Source: an uncultured Streptomyces sp. (GTDB lineage: Bacteria > Actinomycetota > Actinomycetes > Streptomycetales > Streptomycetaceae). From it: DNA of 64,000 nucleotides. Below the pieces are notes generated by a model. It was not told the DNA's origin. It saw only the letters and a list, made by a program, of their open reading frames with translations, and ran no database searches. Made by a program: the position numbers and the translations under genes. The stretch covers positions 221,405 to 285,404 of the forward strand of contig NZ_CANLBS010000010.1 of NCBI RefSeq assembly GCF_947488945.1, read 5' to 3'. How positions within the stretch are numbered: position 1 is the first letter of the stretch; each line of letters starts with the position of its first letter. This document shows, piece after piece, positions 33,267 through 41,040 of this stretch.

Positions 33267-34496
33267 TCAGGACGCCGGGGTCTCCTCCGCGGGGCCCTCG
33301 GGCCGCACCTTGGCCACGTAGTCCCGCACCGCCGCTTCGAGACCGACGTCGTGCGCGGCCCGCTCGGACAGGAACCAGCGGTGCTCCAGCAGCTCGTGGT
33401 AGAGCTCGGCCGGGTCCATCGTGCCGCGCCGCTCCGGGGGCACGGCCCGCACGGTGGGCCGGAACACGTCGCGGACCCAGCGGTGGGCCAGCACCTCGGT
33501 CCGGGCGCCCAGCGGGTCACCGGGGGCGTAGTCGTCCTGGGTGGCCATCCAGGACTCCAGGTCGTTGAGCAGCCGGCGCGCCTGGTTCTCCTCGGTGTCG
33601 AGGCCGGTCAGCCGCAGCAGCTGGCGCTGGTGGTGACCGGCGTCGACGACCTTGGGGACGAAGGTGACGGTGTCGCCGTCCGGGGAGTTCTCGATCTGCA
33701 TCTCGGCGACGTCGAAGCCCATCTCGTTGAGACGGCGCATCCGGCGCTCGATGTAGTGGTACTTGCCCGCCGGGTACACGGACGTGCGCGTCAGCTCCCG
33801 CCACAGGTCCTCGTAGCGGCGGACGATCTCGTTGCCGAAGGCGATCGGGTCCACCGAGGGGTGGAGGGCGCCGGACGCCTCCAGGTCGAGCATCTCGCCG
33901 CTGATGTTCACCCGCGCCAGGTCGATGTCGTAGGCGCGCTGCCCGTCGCTGAGCCGGGGGTGGGTCTCCCCCGTCTCGGCGTCCACCAGATAGGCGGCGT
34001 ACGCGCCGGCGTCCCGCCGGAACAGGGTGTTGGAGAGCGAGCAGTCGCCCCAGGCGAAGCCCACCAGGTGCAGCCGGACCAGCAGCACGGCGAGGGCGTC
34101 CATCAGCCGGTGCACGGTGCTCGGGCGCATGGTGGTCTCGAACATCGACCGGTAGGGCAGCGAACCGTTGAGATGGCGGGTGATCAGCACCGGCTCCAGC
34201 GGGGCGCCGCCCGCGCCGGTGCGCCCGGTCACCACGGCGAGCGGGTCAACCGCGGGTATCCCGAGGCGGTCGAGGGTGCGCAACTGCTCGTACTCGCGGA
34301 CCGCGGGGCGCTGCGCGAGCTCCTTCACGGCGATGACCTCGTCCCCTGCACGGACGTACCGCACCACGTGACGGGAGATGCCCCGGGGCAGCGGCACCAG
34401 GATCTCCTCGGGCCACTCCTCCAGCGGCAGTCCCCAGGGCAGGGCGAGCAGGCGCGCGGGGTGCTCGGGGTTGGTGGCGCTGATCTGCAAAGCCAT
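33267..34496 (-). CDS. DUF4032 domain protein with kinase-like fold
   Basis: A 409-residue protein. The N-terminal half resembles lipopolysaccharide-kinase-type folds: VIAVKELAQRPAVREYEQLR (Lys in the nucleotide-binding strand), LHLVGFAWGDCSLSNTLF (catalytic-loop equivalent with Asp and Asn) and AAYLVDAETGE (DxE in place of DFG). The second half (YHYIERRMRRLNEMGFDVAE onward) is the DUF4032 domain proper. The family is conserved in actinobacteria and uncharacterised. ATG 34496 is the only reasonable start. No membrane segment. Confidence 0.85.
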   Translation of the reverse strand: MALQISATNPEHPARLLALPWGLPLEEWPEEILVPLPRGISRHVVRYVRAGDEVIAVKELAQRPAVREYEQLRTLDRLGIPAVDPLAVVTGRTGAGGAPLEPVLITRHLNGSLPYRSMFETTMRPSTVHRLMDALAVLLVRLHLVGFAWGDCSLSNTLFRRDAGAYAAYLVDAETGETHPRLSDGQRAYDIDLARVNISGEMLDLEASGALHPSVDPIAFGNEIVRRYEDLWRELTRTSVYPAGKYHYIERRMRRLNEMGFDVAEMQIENSPDGDTVTFVPKVVDAGHHQRQLLRLTGLDTEENQARRLLNDLESWMATQDDYAPGDPLGARTEVLAHRWVRDVFRPTVRAVPPERRGTMDPAELYHELLEHRWFLSERAAHDVGLEAAVRDYVAKVRPEGPAEETPAS

Positions 34497-34611
34497 GGCT
34501 CGCCTCGCTCGTGCGGGTGTGGAAGACCAGTGTGCGGTACGGGCCCGCGGGGGCAGGGAGGCGGGTGGGGCGGGCGGACGGTCCGGAGGCGGGCGGGCGG
34601 TCCGGCGCCGC

Positions 34612-35061
34612 TCAGCCTCCCTCCGGCCGGGCCGTGTGGTCGGGGTGGCCGTGGGTCCGGCGGGACTCCTTGAGCTCGGCCTCGAAGAGGTGGGGCCGGC
34701 CGTCGGCGAGGTCGTCGGTCAACTGCCGCTCCGTCGCCGCGAAGGGGCGGTAGTAGGTGCGGTCGTACGCCTCCACGATCTGGAAGGTCCAGTGGCCGGG
34801 GATGACGTTGCGTCCGAGGATCTCGCGCTCGACCCGGTCGGCTTCCTCGCCGTGGCCGGCCTCGCGGAGCAGCCGTACCGCGTCGTCCAGTTGGAGGTCG
34901 GCGGTGCCGGTGAGCTGATGGAAGGTGTACAGCGCCCCACGGGCGCGCTCGGTGGTCTCCAGTGCCTTCGACAGGGCGCCCAGCGCCTCGACGGTGGCGT
35001 CGCCGACCCCTTCGGGGCGCCGGTGCCGGGGGCCGGGTCCTGCTGCGTGCGGTGAGGTCAT
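34612..35061 (-). CDS. Hypothetical conserved protein
   Basis: A 149-residue soluble, mostly helical protein. After a Pro/Arg-rich N-terminus comes VEALGALSKALETTERARGALYTFHQLTGTADLQLDDAVRLLREAGH and later the conserved-looking GRNVIPGHWTFQIVEAYDRT and HLFEAELKESRRTHGHPDHT. I recognise it as a recurrent actinobacterial hypothetical but know no function. GAGAGG abuts the ATG. It lies 115 bp upstream of the DUF4032 gene in the same direction. Confidence 0.75.
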   Translation of the reverse strand: MTSPHAAGPGPRHRRPEGVGDATVEALGALSKALETTERARGALYTFHQLTGTADLQLDDAVRLLREAGHGEEADRVEREILGRNVIPGHWTFQIVEAYDRTYYRPFAATERQLTDDLADGRPHLFEAELKESRRTHGHPDHTARPEGG

Positions 35062-35262
35062 CCTCTCGCCCTTCCCCCGGCACCCCCCGCGCACGCCCCC
35101 CGGAGTCCGTCGTTCCGCGCCGGCCACTCCACCGGCCGTAACCGTACGGGCGCGGCCCGCGTTCACGTGCTGATCGACCACGGGCCATTCGGCGAACGTG
35201 GGCATGTCATAACGGCCGCGCAGCCTGACGGAGGTAAGCAACGGCTCTACGCAGGAGGCACC
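35062..35262. other. Divergent region upstream of phoD
   Basis: About 200 bp between a minus-strand hypothetical gene and phoD. GTTCACGTGCT at 35161-35171 resembles one PhoP-box half-repeat (GTTCACC-type), but I cannot see the second well-formed repeat needed to call a PHO box. Confidence 0.25.
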
Positions 35263-36837
35263 GTGGTCGCAGGTTCCGTGTCCCGTCGGCAGGTCTTCGC
35301 ATACGGCGGCGGGGCGGCCGCCGCGCTGATGCTGGGAACGGGGGCGTGGAGCGCCGGGAACGCGTTCGCCGCGCCCACGCTGAGGGGCGATCCGTTCACC
35401 CTCGGGGTGGCGTCCGGCGACCCGACCTCGGACGGCGTCGTGCTGTGGACCCGGCTGGCGCCCGATCCGCTGGCCGAGGACGGCCTCGGCGGCATGGAGC
35501 CGAAGCCGGTGCGCGTGCACTACGAGATCGCGCTCGACGAACGGTTCCGCCGGATCGTGCGGCGGGACAGCGTGGTCGCCACCCCCGAACTGGCCCACTC
35601 GGTCCACCCCGAGGTGCGCGGTCTCGCCGCGGACCGCACGTACTACTTCCGCTTCCGGGCCGGTTCCGCGCTCTCACCGGTCGGCCGCACCCGCACCACC
35701 CCGGCGCCGGGCGACTCCCCGCGCGAGCTGAAGTTCGCCTTCGCGTCCTGCCAGGCGTGGCAGGACGGCTACTTCACCGCGTACCACCACATGGCGCAGG
35801 AGGATCTCGACCTGGTGGTGCACCTCGGCGACTACCTCTACGAGTCGGGCGTCAAAACCAACAAGCGCGGGGTCGTCACCGCGCCCAAGTTCCACACGGA
35901 GACGGTGGACCTCGCCCGCTACCGGCTGCAGTACGGCCTGTACAAGTCGGAGGCGCCGCTGCGGGAGGCGCACGCCCGGTTCCCCTGGATCATGACGTTC
36001 GACGACCACGAGGTCGAGAACAACTGGGCGGACGAGACCTCCGAGAACGACGAGGACCCCGCGACCTTCCTGCTGCGCCGGGCCGCCGCCTTCCAGGCGC
36101 TGTACGAGCACGCGCCGCTGCGCGGTGCGCAGATGCCGAAGGGCCCGGACGTCCGGATGTACCGGCGGCTGCGCTACGGACGGCTGGCGGACTTCACGAT
36201 GCTCGACACCCGGCAGTACCGGGACGACCAGGCGTGCGGCGACGGCACCTCGGCCGACTGCGCGGAGCGGTTCGACCCGGCGCGGACCCTGCTCGGGGCC
36301 GCGCAGCGCGACTGGGTCGCGCGCGGCTTCGGCAGCTCGACGGCGCGCTGGCAGATCCTCGGCAACCAGGCGCCGATGGGCCAGACCGACCAGGACCCCG
36401 GGTCCGGCGTCACGGTCTGGACCGACCCGTGGGACGGCTACGTCGCCGAGCGCAACCGGCTGCTCGCGGAGGCGGACGCCCGCGGGGTGCGCAACCTCGT
36501 CGTCATCACCGGCGACCGGCACCAGAACTACGCCTGGGACCTGAAGCGGGACTACGCCGACCCGGACTCGGCGACGGTGGGCTCGGAGTTCGTCGGCACC
36601 TCGGTCACCAGTGGCGGCGACGGCGCGGACCTCACCGACCAGGGCCGTACGTTCCTCGCCGCCAACCCGCACATGAAGTTCTTCAACGGCCAGCGCGGCT
36701 ACGTGCGGGTCACCGTCGACCGCGAGCGGTGGACGAGCGACTTCCGGGTGATGCCGTACGTGACGAAGCCGGACGCGCCGATCAGCACCCGGGCGAGCGT
36801 CGTGGTGGAGGACGGGGTGGCCGGGGTCCAGGTCTGA
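35263..36837 (+). CDS. phoD: Tat-exported alkaline phosphatase D
   Basis: A 524-residue secreted phosphodiesterase/phosphatase. The N-terminus SVSRRQVFAYGGG followed by a hydrophobic stretch and NAFA is a Tat signal (Arg8-Arg9), expected because PhoD folds with Fe and Ca before export. Metal-site segments are FAFASCQAWQDG, DLVVHLGDYLYE, TFDDHEVENNW and VVITGDRHQNYAW. It releases phosphate from nucleotides and teichoic acids under phosphate limitation. AGGAGG lies six bases before GTG 35263. Confidence 0.93.
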   Translation: MVAGSVSRRQVFAYGGGAAAALMLGTGAWSAGNAFAAPTLRGDPFTLGVASGDPTSDGVVLWTRLAPDPLAEDGLGGMEPKPVRVHYEIALDERFRRIVRRDSVVATPELAHSVHPEVRGLAADRTYYFRFRAGSALSPVGRTRTTPAPGDSPRELKFAFASCQAWQDGYFTAYHHMAQEDLDLVVHLGDYLYESGVKTNKRGVVTAPKFHTETVDLARYRLQYGLYKSEAPLREAHARFPWIMTFDDHEVENNWADETSENDEDPATFLLRRAAAFQALYEHAPLRGAQMPKGPDVRMYRRLRYGRLADFTMLDTRQYRDDQACGDGTSADCAERFDPARTLLGAAQRDWVARGFGSSTARWQILGNQAPMGQTDQDPGSGVTVWTDPWDGYVAERNRLLAEADARGVRNLVVITGDRHQNYAWDLKRDYADPDSATVGSEFVGTSVTSGGDGADLTDQGRTFLAANPHMKFFNGQRGYVRVTVDRERWTSDFRVMPYVTKPDAPISTRASVVVEDGVAGVQV

Positions 36838-36868
36838 CCCGCCCGCCCCGGCGGCTCCGGGCGTTCGG

Positions 36869-36886
36869 AACCGCCGGACGGCGGTT
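36869..36886. terminator. Short terminator hairpin after phoD
   Basis: AACCGCC (36869-36875) and GGCGGTT (36880-36886) pair around GGAC, followed by TT, between convergent phoD and a small gene. Confidence 0.55.
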
Positions 36887-36891
36887 TCACG

Positions 36892-37107
36892 TCAGAGGGC
36901 GGCCACCGTGTCCAGTTTTCCGGCCTTGGCGTCCGCCACGATGGAGCCGAACTGGTCGGCGCTCATCTCGACCCTCTGGCCGAAGTCGTCAGTGATCACG
37001 ATTCTGCGCTCGGCCGGCGCGGACTCGTCGACGAACAACTGCGGACAGCCGCAGTCGCAGTTTCCGCAGAACGTCGCCAGCGGCTCCAGGGAACTGATGT
37101 CGGTCAT
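36892..37107 (-). CDS. Small Cys-rich protein (CxxCxCxC)
   Basis: A 71-residue protein with four closely packed cysteines in FCGNCDCGCPQLFVDE (residues 14-21 region) and a regular C-terminal part RIVITDDFGQRVEMSADQFG followed by a helix. The cysteine pattern could bind Zn or an Fe-S cluster, or be a modification site. There is no signal peptide. GGAGAGG lies about ten bases before ATG 37107. I know homologous hypothetical proteins exist in actinobacteria but no function. Confidence 0.7.
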   Translation of the reverse strand: MTDISSLEPLATFCGNCDCGCPQLFVDESAPAERRIVITDDFGQRVEMSADQFGSIVADAKAGKLDTVAAL

Positions 37108-37273
37108 GCGTCGCGCCCTCTCCTCGCACCCGCCGTCCGGATGGTCCTCCTGCGGTCCGGGCACCAGGGCACTGCCCGGACCCCGGCCCTGCCACACCGG
37201 ACGGGGGACGGCGCACGGAGGTACAGGGCGCGCGCCCGGCGGTGACGCGCGCCTCGCTCGGGGCCCTCGGCGC

Positions 37274-37313
37274 CACCTCACGCCCCGTCCGGCGCCGGAC
37301 GGGGCGTGAGGTG
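37274..37313. terminator. 40-bp perfect palindrome, terminator of the phosphatase gene
   Basis: The sequence from 37274 to 37313 is its own reverse complement over 40 bases with its centre at 37293/37294. It lies about 85 bp past the stop of the SpoIIE-type phosphatase gene and can form a very stable hairpin. Confidence 0.75.
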
Positions 37314-37397
37314 TGGGGGCGACGATGGCGCTACGAGGGGCTGTGGCGGTACGGGGCCGTGGCGCGTTGTGGCCGGCGACCGGTCGTGGGCACCCGC

Positions 37398-38789
37398 TCA
37401 GTCGCGCTCGCGCGCGCCGTCCGTACCGTCCGCGCCGTCCGTGGGGTGCACGGGCTGCGTCCTCAGCCGGACGATGCCCTGCTGGAGCGGTTCGTGGCGG
37501 TGGGCGGGAAGCGGGCCGGCCGCCCGTGACGTGGTCTCGTTCGGCGGGAGCGTCCAGTACGTCTCGTCGGTGGCGGAGAACCGCAGCGCGAAGATCGTCG
37601 TGTCGTCGTGGAGCCGTCCTCCCGAGTGCCGCAGCAGCCCGTCGGAGACCAGCGCGGCGACCTGGCGCGCGGACGCCACGGCGCCGGGGTCACGGGCGAC
37701 CGTGTCCTCCAGGAACGTGCGGAGCGGGAAGAAGTCGCCCGCCGCGTCGCGCGCCTCGGTGACCCCGTCGGTGGTCAGCACGATGATGTCGTCGTCGGAC
37801 AACGGGAAGCGGTGCGGGACCACGGACGCCGTCCCCGCGGGGTCCAGGTCGCTGAGGCCGAGGGGCAGCCGCGGGGTCACCTGCAGGACCCGGACCCCGC
37901 GTGGGCTCACCACCAGCGGCGGTTCGTGGCCGAAGTCGACGACGTCCACCCAGGACTCGCCGCAGCCGGGGTTGGGGAAGCCCAGCAGGACGGCGGTCGC
38001 GAACCGGTCGGGCTGGGCGTATCCCATGGCCACGCCGTAGCGGCGCTGGCGCTCCATCCGCACTTCCAGCCGGCCGGCCACGATGCTGAGGCTCGGCACG
38101 TGGTAGCCGGCCTCGCGGAACGAGCCGAGGATCGCCGCGGCGGCCGACAGCGCGCCGAGCCCCTTGCCCTGGACGTCGCCGATGAGGGCCCGCGCTCCGT
38201 AGGCGCTCGGCTGGAGGTCGTAGAAGTCGCCGCCCAGCCGGGCGACGGCGTCGGCGGGCAGATAGACGTGGGCGTTCTCGATGCCGTGGATGTGCGGCGG
38301 GATGTCGCGCAGCACGGTGGCGCGGGTCGAGTCGGCGACGTTGCGGATGTGCAGCATCCTGTCCTCGCGCCGCAGCCGGAACCAGCAGGCGACGACCGCC
38401 AGCACGCTGGCCACGGCGACCAGGATGAAGTCGGGCAGACCGGCGGTGTACTCGTGCGACCAGGCGGCGTCCAGCCCCAGGTACGCCACGACGGAGAGGA
38501 ACCCGAACAGCGCGGTGACCCAGACCGGGCAGAGCGCGGCGGAGAGGCCCGGCACCATCACGATCCAGGACAGCACCCGGAAGTCGCCGGAGGTGTTCCA
38601 GTCGGTGAAGGCGACTCCCACCAGAGCCGCCAGCGGGAGCAGCCAGCCCAGCCGTCGGCGCCTGAGCCTCGTGGGGAGGACGTACACGGCCCGTTCCAGT
38701 CGGCGCTCCGCGGCCTGCCGCAGCCGCCCCGGCGGGGGCGGCGACGGGTCCGGCGGACTGGTCCTCGGCGGACGGGAGGGCGGTGGCAC
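37398..38789 (-). CDS. Membrane-bound PP2C/SpoIIE-type serine phosphatase
   Basis: A 463-residue protein. Residues about 45-140 hold four membrane segments (LGWLLPLAALVGVAF; WIVMVPGLSAALCPVWVTALFGFLSVVAYLGL in two parts; FILVAVASVLAVVACWF). A linker leads into the phosphatase: ARLGGDFYDLQP with the metal-binding Asp, GDVQGKGLGALSAAA, DDDIIVLTTDGVTEARD and HDDTTIFALRF. Such enzymes dephosphorylate anti-anti-sigma factors and oppose RsbW-like kinases. No sensor (PAS/GAF) domain is present. The start is GTG with a weak ribosome-binding site. Confidence 0.92.
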   Translation of the reverse strand: MPPPSRPPRTSPPDPSPPPPGRLRQAAERRLERAVYVLPTRLRRRRLGWLLPLAALVGVAFTDWNTSGDFRVLSWIVMVPGLSAALCPVWVTALFGFLSVVAYLGLDAAWSHEYTAGLPDFILVAVASVLAVVACWFRLRREDRMLHIRNVADSTRATVLRDIPPHIHGIENAHVYLPADAVARLGGDFYDLQPSAYGARALIGDVQGKGLGALSAAAAILGSFREAGYHVPSLSIVAGRLEVRMERQRRYGVAMGYAQPDRFATAVLLGFPNPGCGESWVDVVDFGHEPPLVVSPRGVRVLQVTPRLPLGLSDLDPAGTASVVPHRFPLSDDDIIVLTTDGVTEARDAAGDFFPLRTFLEDTVARDPGAVASARQVAALVSDGLLRHSGGRLHDDTTIFALRFSATDETYWTLPPNETTSRAAGPLPAHRHEPLQQGIVRLRTQPVHPTDGADGTDGARERD

Positions 38790-38921
38790 CCTCGTATCCG
38801 ATCACGCACCACCGCCCGGCGCATCCGGTGACCGCCGTGGGCCGGCCGGGGGCGGCGCACCGGTCGGCGCGCCGCGGGCGGGCGCGAGCTTCCGGCGGGC
38901 CCCGGCGCCGCCCCCGGCGGC

Positions 38922-39356
38922 TCAGTCGAGGCAGAACTCGTTGCCCTCGACGTCCTGCATCACCTGGCAGGACTCGTTGAAGCCGTCGGCCCGCAGCAAC
39001 GGCCCGCGCACCGCGCCGAGGGCGACGAGGCGCGCGCACTCGGCCTCCAGGGCGGCCAGCCGGTCTTCGCCCACCAGCCCGGTGCCGACGCGTACGTCGA
39101 GGTGGACCCGGTTCTTGACGGTCTTGCCCTCGGGCACGCGCTGGAAGAAGAGGCGCGGGCCCGCGCCCGTGGGATCGAGGCAGGCGAACGCGGCACCCCG
39201 GCGCTCGGCCGGCAGCGAACGGTCGTACGCGGCCCAGTCGGCGAAGCCCTCCGGGGCCGGCGGGACGACGTAGCCCAGCACCTCGCACCAGAACCGGGCG
39301 ACCCGCTCGGGGTCCGCGCAGTCGAAGGTGATCTGGACCGTCTTGATCGATGTCAT
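38922..39356 (-). CDS. VOC family protein (glyoxalase-like)
   Basis: A 144-residue single-unit protein of the glyoxalase-like subgroup: VQITFDCADPERVARFWCEVLGY, PRLFFQRVPEGKTVKNRVHLDV and VMQDVEGNEFCLD at the C-terminus. The pattern is that of uncharacterised actinobacterial VOC enzymes often placed near PhnB-like proteins. ATG 39356 is preferred; an in-frame ATG lies nine residues upstream. Confidence 0.85.
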   Translation of the reverse strand: MTSIKTVQITFDCADPERVARFWCEVLGYVVPPAPEGFADWAAYDRSLPAERRGAAFACLDPTGAGPRLFFQRVPEGKTVKNRVHLDVRVGTGLVGEDRLAALEAECARLVALGAVRGPLLRADGFNESCQVMQDVEGNEFCLD

Positions 39357-39416
39357 CGCGCCATCGTAGGGACGGGTCCGCATGCCATCCACACCTTTAC
39401 GCACGGAGGGTCTGCT

Positions 39417-39443
39417 CGCGGGACGGGAGGCTCCCGTCCCGCG
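39417..39443. terminator. Terminator hairpin after the YncE-like gene
   Basis: 13-base arms at 39417-39429 and 39431-39443 are perfectly complementary around one base, about 100 bp past the stop of the YncE-like gene (39541) and before the VOC gene. Confidence 0.6.
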
Positions 39444-39540
39444 GGTGGACCCCTGCCGCGTGGCCGGCGGCGGTGTGCGCCGCCGGTGTCCCCGCGGTGC
39501 GCCGCACCGTACGGGCCGGGAGGTCGCCCGGCCCGGTGGA

Positions 39541-40596
39541 TCAGCGGGCGAGGCGGATGCGGGTGACCTGGTCCTGGCCGTCGGCACCGGCGCCGGACTT
39601 GTCCACGACGTAGGCGGAGCCGTTCGCGATCTCGATGTGGTTCGGGTTGGCGGCCGTGGCCAGCGTCTGGACGACGGCCGCCTTCTTCGGGTCGACGATC
39701 GTCACGTTGGCCGCGGTGCGGTTGGCGACGAGGACGCGGCCGGACTTCTCGTCCGTGGCCACGGCGAGGGCGCCCGCGCCGGTGGCGACGGTCGCGGCGA
39801 CCGCACCCTTCTTGAGATCGATGACCGACAGGTCGCCGCTCGTCTGGTTGGCGGTGTAGGCGGTCTTGCCGTTCTTCGACAGGGAGACCGAGATCGGACC
39901 GTCGCCGGCCGGCAGGAAGCGCGGCTCGTCGTCCTTGTGGCCGAACTCGATGACCCGGTCGTTGTTCAGGTCGGCGGCGTAGAGGTCGCCGGTCTTCTCG
40001 TTGAGGGCCAGACCGGTCGGGGCCGAGCCCTCGACGGTGAGGCGCTCCTTCTCCTTCAAGGTGCGGCTGTCGAAGGCGACGACGCTGCCCTCGCCGAACG
40101 CGCTGGCCCAGACGGTGTTGTGGCGCTCGTCCACGACGATCTCACGGGCGTGCGCCACGCCGGGGAGGGTGGCCAGGTGGGCGCCGGTGCGCTGGTCGTA
40201 GACGGCCACGCTGTTGTCGCGGGTGTTCGTCGTCCAGACGGTGTTGTGCTCGTCGTCGACGGCTACGCCGTACACGGCCTCCACCGCGCCGGTGGTGGCG
40301 TTGGTGGTGGGCGGGGTGATCGTCTGCTTGACCGCCAGCGTGCGGGGGTCGACCTTCAGCAGGCTGGAGCTGGTGACCGGCGGACGCCCGACGGCCGTGG
40401 TGGCCCACAGGACGTGGTTCCGCTCCGAGTACGCCGTCTGGTAGAGGCCCTTGCCAAGCGTGAAGGTCTCGGCGGTGGCGGTGGCGGTGGCCGAGTGGCT
40501 GGACGCCTGGGCGGTCACGGTGCCGGTCAGCGCGAGGGACGTTCCCATGACGACGACCGTGGCGATGCTGCGGATGCGGGTGGTGGCAGAAGACAT
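39541..40596 (-). CDS. Iron-regulated secreted YncE-like beta-propeller protein
   Basis: A 351-residue exported protein. The signal peptide spans residues 1 to about 30 (SIATVVVMGTSLALTGTVTA, then QASS). The mature part is a seven-bladed propeller with repeated blades such as NTVWTTNTRDNSVAVYDQRT, NTVWASAFGEGSVVAFD, GDLYAADLNNDRVIEFG and GRVLVANRTAANVTIVD, as in E. coli YncE. AGGAG precedes ATG 40596 and an iron box sits 53 bp upstream, so it is made under iron limitation. YncE itself is iron/Fur-linked in E. coli but of unclear function. Confidence 0.88.
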   Translation of the reverse strand: MSSATTRIRSIATVVVMGTSLALTGTVTAQASSHSATATATAETFTLGKGLYQTAYSERNHVLWATTAVGRPPVTSSSLLKVDPRTLAVKQTITPPTTNATTGAVEAVYGVAVDDEHNTVWTTNTRDNSVAVYDQRTGAHLATLPGVAHAREIVVDERHNTVWASAFGEGSVVAFDSRTLKEKERLTVEGSAPTGLALNEKTGDLYAADLNNDRVIEFGHKDDEPRFLPAGDGPISVSLSKNGKTAYTANQTSGDLSVIDLKKGAVAATVATGAGALAVATDEKSGRVLVANRTAANVTIVDPKKAAVVQTLATAANPNHIEIANGSAYVVDKSGAGADGQDQVTRIRLAR

Positions 40597-40648
40597 GCCG
40601 TCAACTCCTAGACAGAGGCTCCCCGCAGTGGGGAGCGACAACGAAAGG

Positions 40649-40667
40649 TTAGCTTAGCCTTACCTAA
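40649..40667 (-). promoter_or_regulatory. Iron box of the YncE-like gene
   Basis: TTAGCTTAGCCTTACCTAA is a close match to the DmdR/IdeR 19-bp inverted repeat (reverse complement TTAGGTAAGGCTAAGCTAA). Its position, 53 bp before the ATG, is normal for a repressor site at a promoter. Confidence 0.88.
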
Positions 40668-41040
40668 CTTTGGCCGTTCCCGATGTGATCCGTCGCACAG
40701 TCAGAAATCGTGCGCAGTAAGGGAGTTGGGTGTTCATGGGAGGAACGTCCGGGCATGCCGAAGGGCCGCGCGGCTACCGCTCGCGCGGGCACGAAGGCGC
40801 CCTGAAGCCGGACGGGCGAGTGCCGCGCCCGGAGGCCGTACGGGGATGCCCGCGCGTGGCGGGCCGGGGGCCGGTGCGGGATGCCGTACGGGGCGGGCCG
40901 GGCCGTGCGGGATGCCCGTACCGGGTGCCGCGCGGGCCGGGCACGCCCGCCGGGCCCGGGGCGCCGGGGCGGGTGCCACCCCGGCCCCGGAGGTCGTCAG
41001 ACCGCCCGGGCCGAGGGGCGCCCGCCGGCGCCGGGGGCCG
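40668..41040. other. Intergenic region without visible gene
   Basis: About 370 bp of very GC-rich DNA between the YncE promoter and the end of the repeat-protein gene. It contains short imperfect direct repeats built on GCCGTACGGG and CGGGATGCCCGTACC around 40835-40930. Rightward open frames here extend antisense into the repeat-protein gene and look like shadows. Confidence 0.35.

Noticed and set aside
35161..35190. PHO box upstream of phoD
   Set aside because: Only one 11-bp half-repeat resembles the consensus; a convincing second direct repeat is missing.
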